Below are positions 7,002 to 12,786 of a stretch of 23,246 nt of DNA, piece by piece. A program made the translations under genes and the position numbers. Within the stretch, counting starts at the first letter, position 1. Each line of letters opens with the position of its first letter. The DNA comes from Archaeoglobaceae archaeon (GTDB taxonomy: Archaea > Halobacteriota > Archaeoglobi > Archaeoglobales > Archaeoglobaceae): contig JALWBF010000035.1 in NCBI GenBank assembly GCA_027016055.1, positions 17,853 through 41,098 of the forward strand, read 5' to 3'. Under the pieces are notes generated by a model. The model saw nothing but the letters and a program-made list of their open reading frames with translations. It made no database searches and was not told the origin of the DNA.

Positions 7002-8345
7002 CTAAACCTTCTTAAACTTAGATATGAAAAAGCCTACGCAGTCATGCAAATGAGGGAAAGTGCGGACGACCTTATCCCAAAACGGAAACTCCCTATTTCT
7101 GAACCTCCTGATTCCTCTAACACCTACTACCGGTTTCACATCTTCAACCTTAAAGAATTGGGATGCAAATAGGGCGTTTTCCTCGTTCTCATCGAAGGTT
7201 ATCGAGCAAGTGGAATAAACCAAGATTCCACCTTCATTAAGGTTCTTAAATGCGTTTTTTATCATACCCCTCTGAACCTTGATAGTTTCCATGTATTTCC
7301 TTCTGTCGAATCTCCACTTTACGCACGGATAATTTCTAAAGCTTCCCGTGGAAGAACATGGGGGATCAACGAGAACCTTATCTACACCACCGACGTAAAA
7401 CTTCGTTCCATCCGCAAGCTTATACTCGATATTTCTAACGCCCAAAACCTTCATCTTGGACTTCATCCTCCTGAGTCTATCCTCGGAATTATCCACAGCT
7501 ATTATCTTTCCTTTGTTCTCCATCAGCATCGCTATGTGGCTTGCCTTCAAGCCCGGAGCTGAAGCGAGATCGAGTATAACTTCATCCGGCTGTGGATTCA
7601 AAACGTGAGCAACTAAGGCTGATGCTAAATCCTGAATCACGAACTTTCCTTCAGCATGCCAGTCGAGAGAAGCCGGAGCCCTTTCGTATGAAACAACCTT
7701 GAAAACCTCTGGCAAAGGAGTTTCTTCGACTTCGACCTTGTTCTGTTCGAGATATCTCCTAACTGACTCAATCGATGCTTTTAATTCGTTAACTCGAATG
7801 TAAACCGCCTGCTTTTCGTTGTTCGCCATCATTAGTTTCACAGCTTCTTCTTCCCCAAGCAGTTCGATTGCGTATTTGACGAACCACTCGGGATGATAGT
7901 ATTTCAGTGCAAGATACCTTATCTTATCCTTCTCCTTCAGCTTATCGATCTCATTCAAATCGACGAGTTCGGCCCTTCTTAAAACCGCATTTGCCAAAGA
8001 CGCAAGCTTATCTCCGAATCTGCGCTTGACTATCCTAACGATCGAATCAGTGGCGAGAGCCGGATGGACACATTTGAAGTGCATCTCGTAAACGCCAATC
8101 CTGATCAGGTTTCTGAAGAGTGGATCGAGCTCCTCGATCTTTTTACCCTTCAAACACCTCGATATGATGTAATCTATTATGTTCTTTCGCTTCTCAGTTT
8201 CAAATACATAAGCGTGAATACTTGCCCTTATCTTGTAATCCAATTTCATTCCCGAAAGTCCCTTCTTTAAAGCTTCCTTTTCCGAGAGGAGGGTCTCGTC
8301 AACTATCTTCAAGACCTCCGCAGCCACCTCTTGTGTGTATATCAT
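7002..8345 (-). CDS. RNA cytosine-C5 methyltransferase, NSUN/RsmB type, with N-terminal NusB-like domain
   Basis: A 447-residue SAM-dependent enzyme methylating C5 of cytosine in rRNA or tRNA. The first ~140 residues are helical and NusB/RsmB-like (VLRRAELV at the end of the domain). The rest is a Rossmann methyltransferase: ILDLASAPGLKASHIA is the SAM site, VDPPCSSTGSFRNYP is motif IV with its cysteine, and YSTCSITFDENEENA carries the catalytic motif VI cysteine. ATG 8345 overlaps the DUF424 stop codon as ATGA. A TTG at 8372 would extend it but is unlikely. It is the third gene of the aIF2-beta operon. Target RNA and position cannot be told from sequence. Confidence 0.92.
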   Translation of the reverse strand: MIYTQEVAAEVLKIVDETLLSEKEALKKGLSGMKLDYKIRASIHAYVFETEKRKNIIDYIISRCLKGKKIEELDPLFRNLIRIGVYEMHFKCVHPALATDSIVRIVKRRFGDKLASLANAVLRRAELVDLNEIDKLKEKDKIRYLALKYYHPEWFVKYAIELLGEEEAVKLMMANNEKQAVYIRVNELKASIESVRRYLEQNKVEVEETPLPEVFKVVSYERAPASLDWHAEGKFVIQDLASALVAHVLNPQPDEVILDLASAPGLKASHIAMLMENKGKIIAVDNSEDRLRRMKSKMKVLGVRNIEYKLADGTKFYVGGVDKVLVDPPCSSTGSFRNYPCVKWRFDRRKYMETIKVQRGMIKNAFKNLNEGGILVYSTCSITFDENEENALFASQFFKVEDVKPVVGVRGIRRFRNREFPFWDKVVRTFPHLHDCVGFFISKFKKV

Positions 8346-8635
8346 AGAACTACCATCTGAGCGTGCCAGCAATCACCGATCTTCAAAACGTTCTCCTTAT
8401 CTATTAGCCCCATCCTTATGGCAAGTTCGACCGCTTTTTTCCCGGTTATATTCGCTATGGTCGCCATCCTCAAAGCCCTCTTTACATCCTCCTCCCCAAC
8501 ATCCTTCTCGCCGTAGAAGCTCTCCTTGACTTCGATCTTCAGATCTCCCTCTCTGAAAGTCTTTCCTACTATATCCGAATCGCAAACCGCTACGAGCACC
8601 TCCCCCTTAACCCTGTATATCTTAAGTCTAAACAT
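8342..8635 (-). CDS. DUF424 family protein
   Basis: A 97-residue archaeal protein of the DUF424 family, function unknown. Features are the start MFRLKIYRVKGEVLVAVCD, the FREGDLKIEV turn, an alternating alpha/beta pattern, and the conserved C-terminal ANITGKKAVELAIRMGLID followed by HAQMVVL. It overlaps the end of the aIF2-beta gene by eight bases with a GAGGGGT ribosome site upstream, and overlaps the methyltransferase start by four bases. Translational coupling between an initiation factor and an RNA methyltransferase suggests a role in translation or RNA handling, but this is only context. Confidence 0.85.
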   Translation of the reverse strand: MFRLKIYRVKGEVLVAVCDSDIVGKTFREGDLKIEVKESFYGEKDVGEEDVKRALRMATIANITGKKAVELAIRMGLIDKENVLKIGDCWHAQMVVL

Positions 8636-9044
8636 TAAGACCCCTCGCCGGATACTTCGCTCCGCAAGCTAGGCATCTTATCATCAAAACCCTTTCCTCC
8701 CTTATAAATTCCGTATCCGGCGCTCCGCACTCTCTGCAGATCACAAACCTCCTTACGTAGTCGTCAATTTCCTTCTGGACATCATCTTCGGTAAACTTAC
8801 CTTGCAAGACGAGCCTTCCAGCTTCCAAAAATCCGGCGGTTCCCAACGATTTTACCAAGTATTTCGACAGATGCTCTTCACTTCTATTGAGCGTTTTCGC
8901 AATCTGGGAGAAGTTCTTGATGATCGTTCTGCTACCTTCCCTCTGAACCCTAACGCGGGGAATTTCAAATCTTTCACTTCTAACGACCTTCTTCTTAGGC
9001 AACTCAGCCAGAGCTCTTTCAAGCAACTCTTCATAGCTTCTCAT
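8628..9044 (-). CDS. eif2b: Translation initiation factor aIF2, beta subunit
   Basis: A 138-residue subunit of the heterotrimeric aIF2 that brings Met-tRNAi to the small ribosomal subunit. It contains the N-terminal helix that docks on aIF2-gamma (YEELLERALAELP), the central alpha-beta domain (NFSQIAKTLNRSEEHLSKYLVKSLGTAG) and a C-terminal zinc ribbon with CREC and CLAC pairs (residues about 107-110 and 125-128). ATG 9044 is preferred over an upstream TTG. A CTTATCTAT box centred at about 9069 fits leaderless initiation. It leads the operon with DUF424 and the m5C methyltransferase and is divergent from the cytochrome gene. Confidence 0.95.
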   Translation of the reverse strand: MRSYEELLERALAELPKKKVVRSERFEIPRVRVQREGSRTIIKNFSQIAKTLNRSEEHLSKYLVKSLGTAGFLEAGRLVLQGKFTEDDVQKEIDDYVRRFVICRECGAPDTEFIREERVLMIRCLACGAKYPARGLNV

Positions 9045-9063
9045 AATCAACAGATCGGCAAGC

Positions 9064-9073
9064 GAATAGATAA
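9064..9073 (-). promoter_or_regulatory. TATA-like box of the aIF2-beta operon
   Basis: The minus strand reads GCTTATCTAT about 25 bp upstream of ATG 9044. It lies back-to-back with the cytochrome promoter at 9094-9101 within a 77-bp divergent region. Confidence 0.45.
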
Positions 9074-9092
9074 GCGTAACGGATGGAAATCG

Positions 9093-9101
9093 ATTTATAT
9101 T
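9093..9101 (+). promoter_or_regulatory. TATA box of the cytochrome-lipoprotein operon
   Basis: The plus strand reads ATTTATATT centred near 9097, 25 bp before ATG 9122. It supports that start over ATG 9083 and implies a leaderless transcript. Confidence 0.55.
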
Positions 9102-9121
9102 CGAAGAATAAATTGTCTGTG

Positions 9122-9706
9122 ATGAGACTGATACTGACTTTGGCGATCTTGCTCATGCTGACGGTTCCGGTTTCGGCTTGGGTTCATCCTCCGGGATACG
9201 GAGAGATCTGCTTTCCGTGTCACGACTTAATAATACCGAAAAACGAGAAGATAAAAAAGCTGTCTGGATGTAGGTGCCACAGTCTCGATATATGGAGGGG
9301 AAAAAAGATAGATATGGACAAGCTTGACAAGCTTCACGGCAACAACATATGCATAAAGTGCCATATAGGGCCGGAATACAACGAAAGCAACATAGGAATA
9401 AGGGAGATACACATACCGCACGAAAACCTAAATTGCTCTGTATGTCACGGAGCGGGATTTGTTTCAAATCCCGGCACTAAAGACTGCCACTACTGCCATA
9501 AAGGCGGAATCCACGAAATTCACGGTGACATCTTAATGGACATATGCGAATTCTGCCATGGGAAGGTTATATACAAGTTTATGAAATCAGCAAGTAAGGA
9601 GATAGGGATCAACGCTACAAAGACCGAAAAAGTTGAAAAAGCAAAGCCGTTCTCACTCTTTGACATAATCAAAAGCATATTCAGCTTCTTAGGAGGTCTG
9701 ATATGA
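9122..9706 (+). CDS. Exported multihaem c-type cytochrome, five CxxCH sites plus one CxCH
   Basis: A 194-residue secreted cytochrome, presumably carrying electrons outside the membrane. A signal peptide spans about residues 1-19 (MRLILTLAILLMLTVPVSA). Canonical haem-attachment motifs are CFPCH (30-34), CIKCH (77-81), CSVCH (105-109), CHYCH (122-126) and CEFCH (142-146). A sixth, CRCH at 50-53, has only one residue between the cysteines. Extra histidines (22, 72, 97, 100, 131, 134) could be distal ligands. Residues about 177-194 form a hydrophobic or amphipathic tail that may tie it to the membrane. ATG 9083 would add 13 residues before the signal peptide and is contradicted by the TATA position. 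It is the first gene of a two-gene unit with a lipoprotein. I recognise no named family. Confidence 0.85.
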   Translation: MRLILTLAILLMLTVPVSAWVHPPGYGEICFPCHDLIIPKNEKIKKLSGCRCHSLDIWRGKKIDMDKLDKLHGNNICIKCHIGPEYNESNIGIREIHIPHENLNCSVCHGAGFVSNPGTKDCHYCHKGGIHEIHGDILMDICEFCHGKVIYKFMKSASKEIGINATKTEKVEKAKPFSLFDIIKSIFSFLGGLI

Positions 9707-10158
9707 ATAGAACAATTTTATTTATAATAATCATTTTGCCAGTGGTTTTAGCTTCGGGATGCATCCATGAGTCGAAGCTTCCGGCTATAAAGGTTGTGTT
9801 CATGCATTACGACATCAAAGGTCATCACATTTTAAAGATAAAGAAGGTTGAACCGGCATTTATAACCAAAAAGGAGGCTCCGACTCTGTATCCTTGGTAT
9901 AACACACCGTTTCCAAGCATAATTTTGTTCGCTTACGATTGGAGGGGTGGAAAGCTACAGTTCGTGACACCATCGACATGTCTCCCGATAGAGACGGAGG
10001 GGGACAACATAACAGCCTACATCGGATTTAAGGATCCGAGGCACGTTCCGAAGAAGGGTGACGGAATTTTGGTTATAGTTCAGGTTGCAGATAAAAGGGG
10101 AAGGGTTCTTGCATCGGATGAAGCCATGTTCGTTTGGAATGTAACTTGGAAACCATAA
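9703..10158 (+). CDS. Small predicted lipoprotein, partner of the multihaem cytochrome
   Basis: A 151-residue exported protein of unknown function. The N-terminus has one positive charge, a hydrophobic run (ILFIIIILPVVL) and a lipobox-like LASGC ending at Cys20, so it should be lipid-anchored on the outer face of the membrane. The mature part is rich in beta-type segments with aromatic-rich APTLYPWYNTPFPS and a late FVWNVTW. One further cysteine is present (in STCLP). Its ATG overlaps the cytochrome stop as ATGA, and a strong GGAGGT ribosome site lies upstream, so both proteins are made together. A docking, folding or electron-transfer accessory role for the cytochrome is inference from this coupling only. 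Confidence 0.75.
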   Translation: MNRTILFIIIILPVVLASGCIHESKLPAIKVVFMHYDIKGHHILKIKKVEPAFITKKEAPTLYPWYNTPFPSIILFAYDWRGGKLQFVTPSTCLPIETEGDNITAYIGFKDPRHVPKKGDGILVIVQVADKRGRVLASDEAMFVWNVTWKP

Positions 10159-10162
10159 CGCA

Positions 10163-10173
10163 AACATTTTATC
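10163..10173 (+). promoter_or_regulatory. TATA-like box of gatB
   Basis: The plus strand reads AACATTTTATC immediately after the lipoprotein gene, centred about 27 bp before ATG 10196. gatB therefore probably has its own leaderless transcript rather than being read only from the cytochrome operon. Confidence 0.5.
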
Positions 10174-10195
10174 GCAGATCGATGTAGCAACATCA

Positions 10196-11620
10196 ATGGA
10201 ACCGGATGTAATCATTGGCTTGGAGGTTCACGTTCAGCTTAACAAGCTCAAGACCAAGATGTTCTGCTCCTGTCCTTTAGATTACCACGAGGACGAGCCG
10301 AATACGCACGTATGCCCCGTTTGCTTAGGCTTACCCGGTGCGATGCCGGTAATTAACAAGGAAGCGGTCAAGGCTGCGATAAAGGTAGCTTTGGCTTTGC
10401 ATGCGGAAATTCAGCCCTTCACGGTTTTCGACAGAAAGAATTACTTCTATCCCGATCTTCCGAAGGGATTCCAGATAAGCCAATACGATCGCCCCTTAGC
10501 CTTGGGAGGTTACGTCACGATCGAAACTGAAGAGGGAGAGAAGAAGATAACGCTAAAGAGGATACATATGGAAGAAGATCCGGGAAAGCTTACGTATAAA
10601 GGATCGATCACGACGGCAAAATACTCCTTAATCGATTACAACCGTTCAGGAGTTCCACTGCTCGAGATAGTTACGGAACCCGTTATGCACTCTCCGAAGG
10701 AGGCGAGATTGTTCCTCAACAAGCTGAGGATAATCTTGGAGTATCTCGACGTCTTCGACGGAAGCTTAGAAGGGGCTATGAGGGTTGATGCGAACGTATC
10801 AATAAAGGGTGGAGGAAGGGTTGAGATAAAGAACATATCATCGTTCAAGGGGGTTGAGAGGGCTCTTAGCTACGAGATAGCGAGGCAGAAGAATCTGATT
10901 AGAATGGGGAGGAAGGTAGAAAGGGAAACGAGGCACTTCGATGAGGTCAACAACATAACCGTCTCTTTGAGAACGAAGGAGGAGGAGCATGATTACAGAT
11001 ACTTCCCCGAACCCGATCTTGTGCCGATATACACGGCTGAACTCGTTGAGGAAGTTAAGGGAACTCTTCCAGAGATGCCTGAAGAAAAGAGGGAAAGGCT
11101 GAAGGCTCAATACGGTATAGGAGACAACTTCGCAAAAGTTTTGGTTTTGGATAAGGTAATGGCTGACTACTTTGAAGAAGTTGCGAGCATGGTGGATCCG
11201 AAGTTGGCGGCAAGCTGGGTCGTTGATGTGCTGAGGGGCGAGCTGAACTACAGAAGCAAGGACTTCAGATTCGCCTACGAGAGGCTTAAGCCGAATGAAT
11301 TCGCGAAGTTGCTTAAGTATTTGAAGGAGGAGAAGATTACGGAAAAGGGAGTAGTTGAAGTCATAAGGACTAAGCTCGATCACGGTGGAGATATCGATGA
11401 TATAATCAAGAAGAAGGGATTGTTCGCGATTCCGAAGGATGAGATCGAAAGATTGTGCAGGGAAGCTATCGAGAAGAATCCGAAGGCTGTTGCGGATTAC
11501 AAGAGCGGCAAGAAGAAGGCTCTGGACTTCTTGGTTGGATACGTCATGAAGGCTACGAGGGGAAGGGCAAATCCAGCCGAAACGGCACAGATGATAAAAG
11601 CCATGCTCGAGAATTTATGA
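10196..11620 (+). CDS. gatB: Aspartyl/glutamyl-tRNA amidotransferase subunit B
   Basis: A 474-residue subunit of GatCAB, which converts misacylated Asp-tRNA(Asn) or Glu-tRNA(Gln) to the amide form. GatB phosphorylates the tRNA-bound acid and holds the tRNA. Visible features are the start GLEVHVQLN, a zinc site with Cys24, Cys26, Cys40 and Cys43 (CSC and CPVC), the DRKNYFYPDLPKGFQISQYD block, and EIVTEPVM. The C-terminal helical and YqeY-like region ends KATRGRANPAETAQM. In archaea Gln-tRNA is usually made by GatDE, so this complex probably serves Asn-tRNA. gatA and gatC are not in the window. A structured minus-strand RNA begins just past its stop codon. Confidence 0.97.
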   Translation: MEPDVIIGLEVHVQLNKLKTKMFCSCPLDYHEDEPNTHVCPVCLGLPGAMPVINKEAVKAAIKVALALHAEIQPFTVFDRKNYFYPDLPKGFQISQYDRPLALGGYVTIETEEGEKKITLKRIHMEEDPGKLTYKGSITTAKYSLIDYNRSGVPLLEIVTEPVMHSPKEARLFLNKLRIILEYLDVFDGSLEGAMRVDANVSIKGGGRVEIKNISSFKGVERALSYEIARQKNLIRMGRKVERETRHFDEVNNITVSLRTKEEEHDYRYFPEPDLVPIYTAELVEEVKGTLPEMPEEKRERLKAQYGIGDNFAKVLVLDKVMADYFEEVASMVDPKLAASWVVDVLRGELNYRSKDFRFAYERLKPNEFAKLLKYLKEEKITEKGVVEVIRTKLDHGGDIDDIIKKKGLFAIPKDEIERLCREAIEKNPKAVADYKSGKKKALDFLVGYVMKATRGRANPAETAQMIKAMLENL

Positions 11621-11621
11621 A

Positions 11622-11694
11622 TTGAACCCCCGTCTGGGACCACTCCGTCATCGCTCGCAGACCGTTTCATAGCTACGGAGTGGAAGGGTCGGTT
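11622..11694 (-). ncRNA. Candidate structured small RNA antisense to the gatB downstream region
   Basis: The minus strand holds a perfect 9-bp stem, CCACTCCGT pairing with ACGGAGTGG (11683-11675 with 11648-11640), enclosing a 26-nt loop. An outer AACC/GGTT pair closes it at 11694-11691 and 11628-11625. A minus-strand AAAATATATT box centred near 11719 would start transcription at about 11693, the first base of that outer stem. The 3' arm reads GTGGTCCCAGACGGGG, closely matching the 3' arm of the H/ACA-like RNA near 12660 (GTGGGCTCCAGACGGG). No ACA box follows at the expected place and I cannot draw a clean K-turn, so the class is uncertain: a divergent pseudouridine guide, another L7Ae-binding RNA or a structured 3' element. 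Confidence 0.45.
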
Positions 11695-11714
11695 GTTGTT
11701 AACCATCCATTGCT

Positions 11715-11724
11715 AATATATTTT
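11715..11724 (-). promoter_or_regulatory. TATA-like box for the minus-strand RNA at 11694
   Basis: The minus strand reads AAAATATATT, placed 26 bp before the predicted RNA 5' end. It lies in the same short spacer as the divergent CDF promoter. Confidence 0.4.
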
Positions 11725-11731
11725 GCCGTAT

Positions 11732-11747
11732 CGAAAGTGTTATTCTT
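11732..11747 (+). promoter_or_regulatory. BRE/TATA promoter of the CDF transporter gene
   Basis: The plus strand reads CGAAAGTGTTATTCTT. CGAAAG is the same BRE-like element seen before eL43 and ilvE. The TATA part is centred about 26 bp before ATG 11768. Confidence 0.5.
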
Positions 11748-11767
11748 TTGAGAACCAAACATCAAAA

Positions 11768-12655
11768 ATGAAACTTAAGCTAACGATAGCAACATACGCG
11801 GCGATAGTTCTGGTTAAGTTAGTATGCTACGTTATTACCGGATACCTCGCGATGCTTGCGGAAGCCCTACACAACGTCGTCGACGTTTTAGTATTCTCTA
11901 CCCTGCTATACTCGGAGAAAATATCCGCAAAGCCCGCCGATCAACTTCATCCATTAGGACACGGACTAGCGAAAAATCTGAGCGGAGTTGTAGTTGCCGT
12001 TGTATTTATAACGGTCGTAGCTTTCGAACTCTTTTTGGAGGGAATCGAAAGGATTCTGCATCCTTCAGCCGGCAAATACCCGGAGTTCGCAATAATCGTT
12101 CTTATTTTGACCGTATTGCCGTCAATACTCCTGACGTTGATCTACCGCGGCGAGAGGAGTTCGACGGAAGAATCAGCTTTTGCGGAGTTGTTAAACGACA
12201 TAGCCTCATCTCTCGGAGCGATCTCCGGAATATACTTCAGCCAGATTGGATATCCCATCGCCGACGGCTTGGCATCCATCTTCATAGCAATGCTGATAAG
12301 CCTAAACGGCTACAGACTTTTCAAAACAAACGCAAGCTATTTGCTCGGAAGGAGTCCGGACGAAAGCTTTTACGAGAGGGTCAAGGATATCGCAGAGTCG
12401 TTTCCAGAGGTTGAAGACGTCCACGATATCATAGCGATATACATGGGTGAGAACAAAATCCACTTGGATATGCACGTAACGGTCGATGGCTCGATGAGTG
12501 TTAGGGAGGCTGATGACTTGACGGCAAGAATTGCTAGGAAGATTCTGCAAGAAATACCGGAAGTCGCATACGTTCTAATTCACGTTTGTGCCGAGAAGGG
12601 TAAAGAATTCAAAACGACATACGATTCGGTTATGAGAAGGGTCTTCAAGATGTAG
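11768..12655 (+). CDS. Cation diffusion facilitator (CDF) family metal efflux transporter
   Basis: A 295-residue metal/proton antiporter of the CDF family (COG0053), normally exporting Zn, Co, Cd, Mn or Fe as a dimer. Six membrane helices span residues about 5-190, followed by a cytoplasmic ferredoxin-like CDF dimerisation domain (VEDVHDIIAIYMGENKIHLDMHVTVDG). Expected metal-site residues in helix 2 are His35 and Asp39 (ALHNVVDV). In helix 5 the usual His-xxx-Asp appears as Glu140-xxx-Asp144 (ELLNDIAS). ADGLASIFIAMLI in helix 6 is typical. ATG 11768 is chosen over a TTG 45 bases upstream because of the promoter position. The stop codon overlaps the 3' end of the antisense H/ACA-like RNA. Metal specificity is not predictable. 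Confidence 0.88.
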   Translation: MKLKLTIATYAAIVLVKLVCYVITGYLAMLAEALHNVVDVLVFSTLLYSEKISAKPADQLHPLGHGLAKNLSGVVVAVVFITVVAFELFLEGIERILHPSAGKYPEFAIIVLILTVLPSILLTLIYRGERSSTEESAFAELLNDIASSLGAISGIYFSQIGYPIADGLASIFIAMLISLNGYRLFKTNASYLLGRSPDESFYERVKDIAESFPEVEDVHDIIAIYMGENKIHLDMHVTVDGSMSVREADDLTARIARKILQEIPEVAYVLIHVCAEKGKEFKTTYDSVMRRVFKM

Positions 12656-12711
12656 CCCGTCTGGAGCCCACGGGACATCATGCTTCTCAGTCCCGCCGGG
12701 TTCTAACGGGC
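12648..12711 (-). ncRNA. Candidate single-hairpin H/ACA pseudouridylation guide RNA with K-loop
   Basis: The 64-nt minus-strand RNA folds with a lower stem GCCCGT/ACGGGC (12711-12706 with 12660-12655), a bipartite pocket (TAGAA on the 5' side, CTCCAG on the 3' side), and an upper stem CCCG-CGGGA with one bulged G. The K-loop has CTGA (12690-12687) and TGATG (12680-12676), which form the C-G, U-U and tandem G-A pairs bound by L7Ae. An ACA box at 12653-12651 is one base after the lower stem and 13 bases after the upper stem. A GATATC box centred near 12738 predicts initiation at 12712, the first stem base. All are known traits of archaeal H/ACA guides. The target would look roughly like CUGGAG-UN-UUCUA. 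I could not identify it. Confidence 0.72.
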
Positions 12712-12733
12712 ATACATTGTTTGCTGAATGGAA

Positions 12734-12748
12734 AGATATCTTTTTCGC
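12734..12748 (-). promoter_or_regulatory. BRE/TATA promoter of the H/ACA-like RNA
   Basis: The minus strand reads GCGAAAAAGATATCT. The GATATC core is 26-27 bp before the 5' base of the predicted RNA hairpin. It is divergent from the RFC promoter at 12756-12766. Confidence 0.55.
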
Positions 12749-12755
12749 ATCAACA

Positions 12756-12766
12756 TTTTTATACTT
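12756..12766 (+). promoter_or_regulatory. TATA box of the RFC-exosome gene cluster
   Basis: The plus strand reads TTTTTATACTT, centred about 26 bp upstream of ATG 12787. It is the only obvious promoter ahead of the eight-gene run that ends with Rrp42. Confidence 0.55.
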
Positions 12767-12786
12767 AATCGACCATTTTTACATCA

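Noticed and set aside
10838..11383. 181-codon open frame antisense to gatB
   Set aside because: No ribosome site, promoter or family motif, and fully covered by the conserved gatB frame.
11622..11694. tRNA-like reading of the minus strand because of a GGGTTCAATTC segment resembling a T-loop
   Set aside because: No complementary T-stem or acceptor stem follows, and no anticodon arm can be drawn. The perfect 9-bp hairpin has a different layout.
11824..12414. 196-codon open frame on the plus strand inside the CDF gene
   Set aside because: Arginine/serine-rich out-of-frame translation with no motif. The CDF frame has membrane helices and family residues.
12648..12711. H/ACA RNA on the plus strand instead of the minus strand
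   Set aside because: The inverted stems exist on both strands and an ATACA follows on plus, but only the minus strand has the CTGA/TGATG K-loop and a TATA box at the right distance from the stem start.
12648..12711. Box C/D guide RNA, from TGATG and CTGA elements
   Set aside because: The elements face each other across a hairpin loop rather than at the RNA ends, and D and C order is that of a K-loop. The ACA box and pocket fit H/ACA.
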